From positions 11,442,501-11,506,500 of the forward strand of contig NC_092575.1 in the NCBI RefSeq assembly GCF_037975245.1: a stretch of DNA of 64,000 nt, read 5' to 3'. The stretch is from Apostichopus japonicus (taxonomy: Eukaryota; Echinodermata; Holothuroidea; Aspidochirotida; Stichopodidae). A model generated the notes under the pieces. It was not told the DNA's origin. It saw only the letters and a list, made by a program, of their open reading frames with translations, and made no database searches. The position numbers were made by a program, and so were the translations under genes. Of the stretch, positions 1 to 7,917 are shown in pieces (position 1 is the first letter of the stretch; each line of letters starts with the position of its first letter).

Positions 1-1207
1 ACAAGGTCTTGCCAGTTGAATAAATCACTAATTTAACATGCTCTATACCAATCAATGATAAACATGTATTATGTTCGACCTAAATATCAGGCTACCTTAA
101 CTACTTTGGTTCAACACATTGACTCTTTTTAATGTATGGTTATGCTTCTTTTGTGGGCCAGTAAAACTGACCTTTTGCAACAAATGTACCTGTGTTGCAG
201 CAAGTAAAATCAAACTATTACACTGTAAAACACTGTTAAAAAATGTTCATGCTTAATTGCTTTCAGAATAACAACTTTCCTTCAGACAGTTACTTAAACC
301 ATTAAAGACATAAAGTTGATGAGGAACAAGCACATTCAGAAACCATAGTTTTTTTTCTTTGACTTTGCTTAATTATTGAAACTACACTTACACAAACTCA
401 AAAACTGTGTCATTCTGCAACAATAATCAAACATTTGTTATGAGCATATAAATGTAGAAGGTCTTTAAAAATCCAACAGAAAACATAATTTATACTTTCT
501 AACTTAAACCAACAAATTAAGTCATCTCTAAAATAACAATGATGAAATAAAGCAGTACATGAGATTTCTTCATCATATTTTTGGTCCTGGCAGTTATATT
601 TGGTGTTACCTGCTGAGTGATTTTGAGGTTTATTCTCGATTCCTTCGAGAGAACATGCATGAATAGCTAACACAAAACTACCTTTATCACCACCACACTC
701 ACCTCACTCAAAAAACCATGAAGTCCTGTTACATGTAATCAGAAGGTTGAATGAGGAAAAAAGCTTACAAAGCTAACAGTTAAAATTACAAACAATGAAA
801 AAGAGTGAAAGACAAAATTTAAGGGCTAAAAGTAATAATACTGTTATCAGTATATGCATGACCTTTTCTCTCTGTAATTAAAGGCCAGGTAGTTGTACTC
901 AGTGTGAATTCAACTGAACTTGCATAATTTGTTAACTACTTAAATGGTAAAAAGCAACAATCCTCCTTGAACAATTTGTTGTCACAAAGTATGTTTTAAT
1001 CAGATTACACTGATTCCACCACCACTTCACCAACAATAGGCTAGGGATGACATTAGATGTCTTCCTGTCATTTAAGCTCCCAAAGGTGGTGAAGTGACCT
1101 AAACTGGACATTCTAGTATGTGTGTAAACTATACTCAAAAGTAGTTAGTCACATTAGGAACACACACAAATAATTTAAAGCACCCTGGAATGCAACTGGG
1201 GATATTA

Positions 1208-1220
1208 ACAGTGCTCCCCA
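1208..1220 (+). repeat. Copy 1 of dispersed 13-bp motif ACAGTGCTCCCCA
   Basis: The 13-mer ACAGTGCTCCCCA occurs at 1208-1220, 1644-1656 and 1869-1881. In the first and third copies the similarity continues downstream (CCATTtcCAgTGTGcGgTgACC against CCATTgtCAaTGTGtGaTcACC). A TGGGGA precedes this copy and can pair with TCCCCA, so a short hairpin is possible, as at the third copy. This may be the end of a small, decayed dispersed element, but no full element can be delimited. Confidence 0.5.
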
Positions 1221-1643
1221 TTTCCAGTGTGCGGTGACCTAGCGTGCTGTACACCTCTGGTACATTCACACCAAGGGTAGTACTAACATCAGTTTAGTCA
1301 AAAGTTGCAAACTGTCCACATGATTCACTCTAATTCTCCGTGCCCCTCTAATCCCCCCCCCCCACCTCTTGCTGGAACACAAAGGAAAAGTGACATGGCT
1401 TCCAGTAGAGAATAATACAAGGTAACCATCCAACTGGTGGCAAAGCTACAGTAAAAAAAAAAAAGGTTTTATCTAAGCTTTATCCCTGGCATGATAGTCA
1501 CAGCAGCTCTCTTGTAAACTCCAGCAGCTCTGAACATCTTGTTCTGTACTTAAGGTCCTTAAGTACATCAACATTCACGGGACACCATGCAAATGTTTCA
1601 TACTTGTTGGCATACAACTGCAGACATGTAGGACCAGAATATA

Positions 1644-1656
1644 ACAGTGCTCCCCA
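1644..1656 (+). repeat. Copy 2 of dispersed 13-bp motif ACAGTGCTCCCCA
   Basis: Identical 13-mer, followed by AATTTCAATG, which resembles the downstream part of the other two copies. No upstream GGGGA arm is visible here, so it could not form the same hairpin. Confidence 0.45.
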
Positions 1657-1851
1657 ATTTCAATGAACAGAACTTGTCTAACTCATATTCACACCTTCTG
1701 TTTACATTGTATTTCAAACATCACTACAGCAGCATCATGTCATCAACCTTAACAATGTGTTCAAAACTGATTTCTCTTGATCGTGTTTTAATTAGCTACA
1801 CAAATGTATGTATTAGCAAAAGTCATACACATGTCTATGAACCCTAGCACC

Positions 1852-1884
1852 CAATGGGGATACTTATTACAGTGCTCCCCATTG
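1852..1884 (+). repeat. Stem-loop containing copy 3 of the 13-bp motif
   Basis: CAATGGGGA (1852-1860) is perfectly complementary to TCCCCATTG (1876-1884), giving a 9-bp stem with a 15-nt loop. The right arm lies within the repeated ACAGTGCTCCCCA motif (1869-1881). It sits about 100 bp beyond the poly-A signal of the minus-strand gene. A role is not inferable; it could be the remnant of a small inverted-repeat element. Confidence 0.5.
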
Positions 1885-1986
1885 TCAATGTGTGATCACC
1901 CGTGTACTCATTCCTCTGATTGGCCCACTTTTCATTTGAAGTCTCAACCTCTCAAAAGCCTATAAGACTGTCCCTAACGTATGCCT

Positions 1987-1992
1987 TTTATT
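1987..1992 (-). terminator. Candidate poly-A signal AATAAA for the minus-strand gene
   Basis: The plus strand reads TTTATT, so the minus strand has a canonical AATAAA hexamer. It lies 62 bases downstream of the stop codon of the terminal exon at 2054-2382, a typical position for a short 3' UTR. The hexamer is seen directly; its use as a cleavage signal is inferred from position. Confidence 0.5.
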
Positions 1993-2053
1993 AAAAATGT
2001 TACCATTTTACATTCTCACTGATTAAGCTGTAAGTTACAGTTTCACTATGAAA

Positions 2054-2382
2054 TCAGTGACAGAGACCTCTTCCTGACTTTCTAGCTCTTGAAGTTATGC
2101 TGTTTCGTACAAAGTCCTTAACGTTTCTCCAATTTCTTTTCTGAAGACACCTCTCTTTCTTCAAGGTCGCCTGAATAGCTTCCCTTCCTGGCAGCTTTTG
2201 CATAGCTATGAAGTTACCCAGGTGACGCTTAACTGCAGCCTGTTCTTCTTCTGACCAAGGTACTTTTTTGGGTCTAGAGGGCACTGCTGTTTTGAACTTA
2301 TTGGCTGTTTTGGTGAGGGGTGACTCCTTGAATTTCTTCCTTATAGTCAAACTTTCATCACTGACAAGTGGATGTTTGGTCC
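2054..2382 (-). CDS. Terminal exon of a KMT5A-like gene: charged C-terminal domain (partial CDS)
   Basis: An open exon of 329 bp on the minus strand ends in a stop at 2054-2056. It is preceded by a good acceptor: a T/C-rich tract ending TGATATAG at 2383-2390. About 109 residues are encoded, beginning TKHPLVSDESLTIRKKF. The first half is basic and looks unstructured. The second half carries PWSEEEQAAVKRHLGNF, then PGREAIQATLKKE and RNWRNVKDFVRNSI. From memory, this pattern (PWS/T-EEE-x-AAV…HLGxFI…PG…R-x-W-R-x-V-K) recurs at the C-terminus of many invertebrate and fish genes, some of which also carry a KMT5A-like SET domain; it may be transposon-derived. The exon starts in phase 1, compatible with the exon at 3424-3540. 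An AATAAA lies 62 bases past the stop. Exon status is well supported; biochemical function is unknown. Confidence 0.6.
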
Positions 2383-3020
2383 CTATATCAGAAGAAAAAA
2401 AAGAGAAAAAGTAACAATAAAAAAGTAACAAATAATAATTGGCAGGGGGAGGGGGCGGTTGGTTTTTGTATTGTTTTGATATATTTTCCTTTGCATGGTG
2501 AGTGGCCCTACTTGTTAAGCTTTGCAAGGTTTTCTTTGCCACTCCCTCATTTATGTTAGTAATTCTTTACTGTTAAACATGTACATTGAGGAGAAACAAA
2601 TAAATGAAATGAAATAGTTAAATGCTCTTCGATAACACAATAAAAAAGTCTGATTAAATATATGGCATTTGTGGTCTTCCAGAGGGTTACTTTCTTTATC
2701 CTTAGACTTGTACTGTTCTCATTACAGGAAAATGTAAGTCATAAAAAAAAGGTGCTATTTCTAACAAAATGACAAATGCTGGGGATCGAAGTTAGATTTA
2801 AGCTTCAGATATTACATAAGTGGTAGTTTTGCTCTGCATACAACATTTTCCCTCAATGTAAAATTCTCTTTTCTAAGAAGTGGCATTTCTTAATAGCCTC
2901 ATATCTGTAACATAGTAAAGGAGTAACACAATTGAATGTAAAAAGGCAACTGAGTAACTGCACTTGATTGAAATTGAAGCAGCAAGGGAACCAAACACTA
3001 AAGCAAGATGGAACAAATGA

Positions 3021-3082
3021 AAGTTTTCCACTGTATTGCAACTGCCCCTTTGCAAATGATGTGGTGGTTATCACCCCTCTAC
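3021..3082 (-). CDS. SET-domain N-terminal fragment, KMT5A-like (possibly decayed)
   Basis: After an AG acceptor at 3083-3084 the minus strand reads, in phase with the upstream exon, KGRGVITTTSFAKGQ followed by LQYSGKL. This matches the first beta strands of SET lysine methyltransferases of the KMT5A type (K-G-R-G-V-x-x-T-x-x-F-x-x-G-x, then a tyrosine and a glycine). Two residues seem to be missing between KGQ and QYSGKL compared with the family. The frame stays open to a stop at 2853-2855, but those residues do not resemble SET. No clear donor follows, and the later hallmarks (an NHS-type motif and the terminal tyrosine motif) are not visible down to 2400. It may be a degenerate exon that mature RNA skips, or the gene may be a pseudogene. 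Confidence 0.45.
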
Positions 3083-3423
3083 CTTTAATCAAAATATTGA
3101 ATGCCGAAGGATATTGTTAATAAGAAAGCAAATGCATGAAATGAACAGCACAATTAAAACTGAAAAACAGAAATTTGAAACATAGCAACACTAAATACTG
3201 TATGGCTACTACTAAATAATCAGTCCATATTGTGCCCTACTTATGGACCCAGGTAATCAACTTCCTGATGACAGCTTAGTTGTTCCTTGGTAACCTATTA
3301 TGAAGCTACTATTTTGTCTAAATCATATCTGAAAGATGCTGAAGTTACTTATAAATAGTTGAAGAATTGTTATACTGTGGATACTTTTCAATGATTACAT
3401 TGATGGAAGTATTAAATATTCAC

Positions 3424-3540
3424 CTTTCTGTGCTATTTGCAGAACACAAAAACTAGCTTCTTTGTCTTTGACATTAATATATGTTAATGCCTCCTCCAGT
3501 GGACCTCCACTTCTTCTGGTCCTGGTCCTCATCATATTAA
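3424..3540 (-). CDS. Internal exon upstream of the SET fragment (KMT5A-like gene)
   Basis: A 117-bp minus-strand exon with an acceptor TTTACATCTTTGTTTCAG at 3541-3558 and a donor AAG|GTGAAT at 3423. It encodes about 38 residues, including RTRTRRSGGPLEEALTYI and ending LQIAQK. Both ends are phase 1. Joined to the segment at 3082 it gives a continuous AQKGRGV, which places this exon just before the SET domain, where KMT5A-like proteins have a short helix and strand leading to the GKGRGV motif. It is also phase-compatible with direct splicing to the terminal exon at 2382. The exon itself is well supported by its splice sites; the family call depends on the downstream SET match. Confidence 0.55.
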
Positions 3541-4560
3541 CTGAAACAAAGATGTAAAAATGTATTCCAGAGTTATAACTTGCATGATGAGACATTTGAA
3601 ATATCACTCAAGGTGAAGCGCAAACAACTGTTACTACAGGAGTTTGTTTCAAACATGCCCTTGTTACTCTATGACAGTAGAGTTAGACCTTTTTACTCAA
3701 TTCAATGGAGCTAACTTATACGCTACTTCCAGTTCTCAACGTATGGTTCGAGCTCCTTAAAATTTTGACAAGGAAATTTTTATTTTGTCCAAATTCAAAA
3801 TTGCTCACAACATCCCCACCCCATTCCATGGCGTTACATTAATAGAACTTGCCCACAACAGTGACACTTCTGCTGTAAAACTGTGATAAAAAATAAAGGC
3901 CTTTGAAATAAACTCCATGCATGTCCATAGCAGAATACATGTACTCAAGCTTGCTGCTAGCTCTACTTCAGACAATGTCATGACGCCTATCACAGGTCAC
4001 TGCAAACTTTGTGGGCCTCATAGTATTAACATTTGTTCCACATATCACTGAGAATTATGAATTGGCTATGTTCCCTAATTGGATTAAATATCCTAATAAC
4101 TAGGTACAGGACTCTATGCAGTGATAGAAAACAACTAACCTCAAACTTAAATCACCAGCTCTTTTCTCAGGCCAACTCTTAACTTAAGATAGCCTAGATA
4201 TGGGCATGTTCAAAGTTCAAGCAATGAAAAATGTTGAAGTTGTAAACTGAAAGGAATGACGATTCATCATAAACAAAGAGACACCATTCTTTGAGGAAGT
4301 CACAGTATAAGCAGTTGTATCTATGGCCAAAGTGACAACACATCTCTACAATTTTGGCCATGTCACTTGAGCTCTTTAGTATAAAATGCCCAACCACTGC
4401 TGATGAATCAATATATGACATGACAACTGTGACATCTAACACTTTAATTTCCAAATAGCTGTCACACTGCTCACAGTGACCCTAACAGTCAGTAGTTTGT
4501 CAGCCATTTGCAAATAACTTAAGGAAGACCTCACTACTAGTGCTACTGTAGTGTGTCATT
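3541..4560. other. Probable intronic sequence, no clear exon
   Basis: Sequence between the exon at 3424-3540 and the possible first exon at 4986-5162. A minus-strand frame at 4194-4454 (86 residues, cysteine- and histidine-containing) is preceded by a possible acceptor GTGACAG near 4457. It could be an exon, but no convincing donor follows. A second open stretch at 3805-3993 has no supporting splice pair. At least one additional exon is needed here if the 5' exon belongs to this gene, because that exon ends in phase 0 while 3540 starts in phase 1. Confidence 0.35.
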
Positions 4561-4574
4561 GTTGTTAAAGGCAG

Positions 4575-4875
4575 TACCCTACGTAGAATAACCTAGGTAC
4601 TCCTACTCCTTGTACTAACCTAGTATGATAGGCTAGGCCTAAATGTTCAGTAGTACTAGTAGCCTAACGTTGTTTCTAGTTAGGCCCGTGTAGACATGTG
4701 CTTTGACATTATAGCATGTCTACTGCAGCTGTAGTAAGAATTACGATACTAAATAAACTGCGCAAAGTAACGATACAACTGCAAGTAGCCTACATCTAGC
4801 TCCTCCGGTGTGTAGGCCTTATGACAGAACAATGTTAACTAGCCTAACCTTTTACTAACCTATCGTGGGCCTAAC
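4575..4875. repeat. Stretch dense in TAGGCCTA / CCTAACC-like words
   Basis: About 300 bases contain roughly ten occurrences of related words on both strands, for example CCTACGTAG, AACCTAGGTAC, AGGCTAGGCCTAAA, AGCCTAACG, TTAGGCCC, GTAGCCTAC, GTAGGCC, AGCCTAACC and GGCCTAACC. They are not in a regular tandem array. Several are palindromic or near-palindromic. I see no gene here. The stretch lies upstream of the gene relative to its minus-strand direction only if the exon at 4986 is not its first exon; otherwise it is intron 1. Confidence 0.4.
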
Positions 4876-4985
4876 CACTGACGATCGGTGGAACTTTGCA
4901 GCGCTTAAGCTTACTGAGCAAAACCCTTAAACTGCTGGGGGATTTCTGTCAAACATTAATAAAGAAAATCACAAGTGGTACCTAC

Positions 4986-5162
4986 CTTATGTAGCTGACA
5001 AGTAATCACTTGGATGAAATCGGGGACACACGTGAAGTGGTCATCATCTCTCGCGATCGGGGACGTAGCTTTACGGGTGTGTGGTAATAGACTATATGCG
5101 ACACTTACACACTTAACACACGCAAAAAGACCTTTTGACGGCCAACCGAGGATAGTGCTCAA
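4986..5162 (-). CDS. Possible 5' exon of the minus-strand gene
   Basis: An ATG at 5160-5162 opens a frame of 59 residues (MSTILGWPSKGLFACVKC…, with DDDHFTCVPDF later) that reaches a very good donor ATAAG|GTAGGT at 4985-4984. The surrounding 4.9-5.3 kb is richer in CpG than the rest of the flank, as expected near a promoter. The codons do not resemble a domain I know, and the segment could equally be 5' UTR. It ends in phase 0, so it cannot join the 3540 exon directly. Strand and donor are supported; coding status is a guess. Confidence 0.3.
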
Positions 5163-5314
5163 ACGGCCACGAAAATTTGAGGGCGTGCTCCAAGAAGTCT
5201 AAAAAGTGCTTTCCGAGTGAAAATAAAATCGGGGATATCCCCGTTCTGCGCGATAGCCCCAGTTCACGGGTCATTTTTCCAGTGTGTATCCCCGATATAC
5301 GCCGTTTACAAACC

Positions 5315-5447
5315 CACACACACACACACATACATACATACATACATACATACATACATACATACATACATACATACATACATACATACATACATACATA
5401 CATACATACATACATACATACATACATACATACATACATACAAACAT

Positions 5448-5497
<50 letters not shown>

Positions 5498-5575
5498 ACA
5501 TACATACATACATACATACATACATACATACATACATACATACATACATACATACATACATACATACATACACAC
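5315..5575. repeat. Compound microsatellite (AC)n-(ACAT)n-(AC)n-(ACAT)n
   Basis: A short CA run from 5315, a long uninterrupted CATA tetranucleotide tract to about 5441, one AAAC interruption near 5441-5444, more CATA, a CA dinucleotide block at about 5465-5492, then CATA again to 5571 and CACAC to 5575. Total about 261 bp. Long open frames through it on both strands, such as poly(IHTY) and poly(MYVC), are products of the 4-bp period and are not genes. Confidence 0.95.
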
Positions 5576-5590
5576 GTACAGGCGTAAGGT

Positions 5591-5817
5591 GGTTTACGGG
5601 GACTCAACCTTTTGGCTATCATTATGGGGACCGTTAGTTACAATGATCACAGAGGCTTCAAACTTTGAATTTGTAATGACCTTTCCATCCAAAATTAAGT
5701 TAGGGATTATTTATGTTTTTATTTACTTTTGTTATAGTGTTACTATACAAGACATTCCACATTACTTGTGGGGACTCACTACTGACTTAACACACACTGA
5801 ATTGGTTTATGGGGACC
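5591..5817 (+). repeat. Four scattered GGGGAC motifs flanking the microsatellite
   Basis: GGTTTACGGGGACTCAAC near 5591, ATTATGGGGACCG near 5620, ACTTGTGGGGACTCAC near 5764 and GGTTTATGGGGACCTCAC near 5803 share a core T-x-x-GGGGAC(C/T)YA within 230 bp. The first and last share 12 of their first 13 bases (GGTTTAyGGGGAC). No coding sequence is recognisable. This may be a decayed short tandem duplication or part of a dispersed repeat. Confidence 0.4.
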
Positions 5818-5885
5818 TCACTGGAAGTTTGTTATTTCAATCATAATCAATGTAGCATGCTTCTGTTCCATTGTCAGTATATCAT

Positions 5886-5914
5886 GGGGAAGGGGAAGGG
5901 GGGGGTGATAAGGG
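5886..5914 (+). other. G-rich tract with quadruplex potential
   Basis: GGGG-AA-GGGG-AA-G8 followed shortly by a further GGG. With the eight-G run split it satisfies the four-run quadruplex pattern. No gene is nearby. Confidence 0.5.
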
Positions 5915-5917
5915 AAA

Positions 5918-6224
5918 AAATTACTTCACACATGACAAGTGAGTTGGCCACAGACTTGTTTGAAACTGGTATCAGCTGGATATCATTTGAGAAGCACTAC
6001 TTCTAACTGTTCATGATCGAAGTGTGCTTTATCCATTCCTGGGATGCCGAAGGGGGTATGATGGGGAAAACAGTGTGTTACTTCAAATAATGATCGTTAG
6101 GGACACATTATAGTTTTTGCAGAAAGGTTGATATCGAAAAATGAAAAAAAAAACACTTCAAGCCACATAATTTCAATCATTACCAATGTAATTATATTCC
6201 ATAGTGTTATTGGTAGTAATTTCT
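5918..6224. other. Non-coding stretch, nothing recognised
   Basis: AT-rich unique sequence with a short poly-A run near 6145. No gene, splice pair or repeat is supported here. Confidence 0.4.
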
Positions 6225-6264
6225 GGGGTGGAGGAAGGGGGGGGGGGAGTGGAGGAGGAGGAGG
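6225..6264 (+). other. G-rich tract with quadruplex potential
   Basis: GGGG, GGAGGAA, a run of 11 G at 6237-6247, then AGTGG and four AGG units. A proline-rich open frame on the opposite strand (6097-6366) is only the translation of this tract and was not annotated. Confidence 0.5.
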
Positions 6265-6610
6265 CATAATGATTGAACAAGATATCTGGCATTTCACAAT
6301 TGTCATGGAAGGATGCCATATATTGGTTTGTTGCATATGGAACTTATTTCCTGATACATCCCTCAAATTTTAATTCCATGCAATTTTGAAAGAATGCAAT
6401 GGTAAATATAGGATAACAATACTGGCCAACTTTTTAAAGCCTTAAGTGGGCACCTTTGTCCTCTCCCACACAGGAAACATTTAATTGAACTGTTTACCTA
6501 AATAACAGTTCAAAACCAAGCTGCTGTTCAAACACTCCATGTTGGTTGGCATCACCACTTGACTCAATTTGATTCAAAATAGGGGGATAATTTCAGCATA
6601 AGGTGAAGGT

Positions 6611-6632
6611 GGGGAACCAGGGGGGAGGGGGG
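6611..6632 (+). other. G-rich tract with quadruplex potential
   Basis: GGGG-AACCA-GGGGGG-A-GGGGGG; the two six-G runs can supply the remaining triplets of a quadruplex. It is the third G-rich block within about 750 bases. Confidence 0.45.
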
Positions 6633-6639
6633 TAATCCA

Positions 6640-7490
6640 CCTTCCTCCTTGGAAAAAACACAGCCAAAACAACACCCTTCGTGCCCTGTAAAATAGTAGC
6701 ACAAAAAAAACCCAAAGAAGAACTTTTATACAACTGTGTGGAAACATAGAGAGGATATTACAGATATTGTAGAGGAAGTAGAGTAGAGTAGAATTTTATT
6801 CAATTCTTGTCATATGTTGCACCCTATGTATCTACATTGCAACAGATTTGTCCATACATATGGAACTGTTTCAAGACAAATATCAACAGTACATCACTTT
6901 ATCTTTAAAAAAGTATAATTTTCACTGGTATAATATGGTATGGTATATATTATATTTCATCATAGCTAATCTTCCTGTCACATTGACAAAGCATGATGTT
7001 CACAAATGTTTTGTAAATTTTCTAATTATGCCTTTCTCTTGCATCATAATATATTCTTTAGTATTAAAACTCCTCAAACACATACCATCTCAGTTTAATA
7101 AATAACTCATCAATATAATATCAAGATCAATGCATGGTGATATAATACAATGTGCTCAATGGTCTCCAAAATGTATGATAATCAAAGTACTGAACACAAG
7201 AAACAAAGATTCTCTGAAATGAATATTGTGCATAGAGCTGAACTTCACCAATCAGTATGATCTGTTGCTATAGTGCTGACATATCCACTATGCAAGAATT
7301 GTTTGCTTGAAACCAACCCAGCTGACAAAATCTAAGAACATGTTTATTGCATATCCGGAGGTCCCAACACAACATTATATAATATGGAATCAAGCAGCCT
7401 TGATATACCAACTTGAGCATTTATATGATAGTACTGTGCCAGCCAGCCAGCCCTTGTCTGTAAGAGAGCAGAAAAACAATATCTATGTGA
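6640..7490. other. AT-rich non-coding flank, possibly containing very old satellite remnants
   Basis: No gene recognised. A GTAGAGTAGAGTAG triplication sits at about 6777-6792, followed by ATTTTATTC. An 85-residue hydrophobic open frame (6848-7105, plus) has no recognisable motif and lies in AT-rich sequence, so I treat it as chance. Towards the right end, faint similarity to the satellite may exist (for example ATAATATGGAATCA near 7380-7393 against CATATGTGGAACCA of the monomer), but it is too weak to call. Confidence 0.35.
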
Positions 7491-7525
7491 GAATATGATA
7501 AAATATTTGACAAAGAATAGGGGAA
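7491..7525 (+). repeat. Diverged satellite segment left of the inverted piece
   Basis: AAATATTTGACAAAGAATAGG at 7501-7521 resembles the monomer words AAATATTTGAAAGCATAGG in the same orientation as the main array, and the bases to the left (GATAAA against GATC) also fit loosely. This would put direct-orientation satellite on both sides of the inverted segment at about 7577-7900, implying a small inversion inside an old edge monomer rather than a head-to-head array end. Confidence 0.45.
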
Positions 7526-7576
7526 AAGGTTAAAAGGTAGTGTACTTTCCAAGGCATGCCAAACTTTATAGATCTA

Positions 7577-7900
7577 GCATATGCAACAGCATATAGCTTA
7601 ATTGGGTGGTCAAGTCACCTTATCCCCCATTTCCAATCAACAAGTGGAATGACATCAAAGCATTAAATAGACATAACATTGGAATATTAGGCCATTATGA
7701 AATGTCAAACCCTGAATAAAGTACTCAAAGTATGAAGTACCTGATTCCCCATGGGCCCATTCCACCTGCCCCATGCAATGAACTTCAAAACAGTGTACAA
7801 TCTGTAGTTTCAAAGACATATCAAACTACAGAAATGTAGCATTTGCTACATAAAATGGTCTAAATAGGGCTCCTATGTCACTTTCCCAACCATCTCCAGC
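7577..7900 (-). repeat. Diverged, inverted satellite segment at the array edge
   Basis: Read on the minus strand, this segment is collinear with about 240-320 bp of the satellite monomer. Exact or near-exact shared words, in monomer order, are AGTTTGATATGTCT (7814-7827), CATTGCATGGGG (7769-7780), GGAATCAGGTAC (7737-7748), TTGATGTCATTCCACT (7643-7658) and TATATGCTGTTGCAT (7581-7595). From the AGTTTGATAT word to the GCATATGC word it spans about 250 bp against about 237 bp in the first direct monomer. Weaker similarity (TGACATAGGAGCCCT against TGACTTGGCTGCCCT) carries it to about 7895. The direct array resumes at 7918 exactly where the monomer would continue. Confidence 0.75.
7834..7851. repeat. 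Perfect 18-nt palindromic hairpin in the inverted segment
   Basis: ATGTAGCA (7834-7841) and TGCTACAT (7844-7851) are perfect inverse complements separated by two bases. Array monomers have CTACGTAAAG at this place and lack the second arm, so the hairpin is specific to the edge copy. Confidence 0.7.
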
Positions 7901-7917
7901 ACGACAGTGTACAAAAG

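Larger units (their letters stand above)
1..1852. other. AT-rich non-coding flank, nothing recognised
   Basis: Mostly unique, AT-rich sequence without a recognisable gene. It contains a C11 run at 1353-1363, a poly-A tract near 1453-1464 and two of the three copies of a short repeated motif annotated separately (1208-1220 and 1644-1656). Open frames here are short and carry no motif I recognise. A minus-strand segment at 610-666 is bounded by a possible acceptor and a good donor (CAG|GTAACA), but nothing links it to a gene. Confidence 0.5.

Noticed and set aside
410-673. Minus-strand open frame with a possible short exon (610-666)
   Set aside because: The donor CAG|GTAACA is good, but the exon would be only 57 bp, and no partner exon or protein match supports it.
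4194-4454. Minus-strand frame, cysteine-containing, as an extra exon of the KMT5A-like gene
   Set aside because: A possible acceptor is present but no convincing donor in a compatible phase; kept only as a note in the intron entry.
5113-5846. Long open frames through the microsatellite on both strands (poly-IHTY, poly-MYVC)
   Set aside because: A 4-bp repeat without stop codons is open in all three frames; composition alone explains them.
6097-6366. Proline-rich minus-strand frame
   Set aside because: It is the translation of the opposite strand of the G-rich tract at 6225-6264.
6848-7105. 85-residue hydrophobic plus-strand frame
   Set aside because: AT-rich sequence favours hydrophobic codons; no motif, no splice context and no homology recognised.
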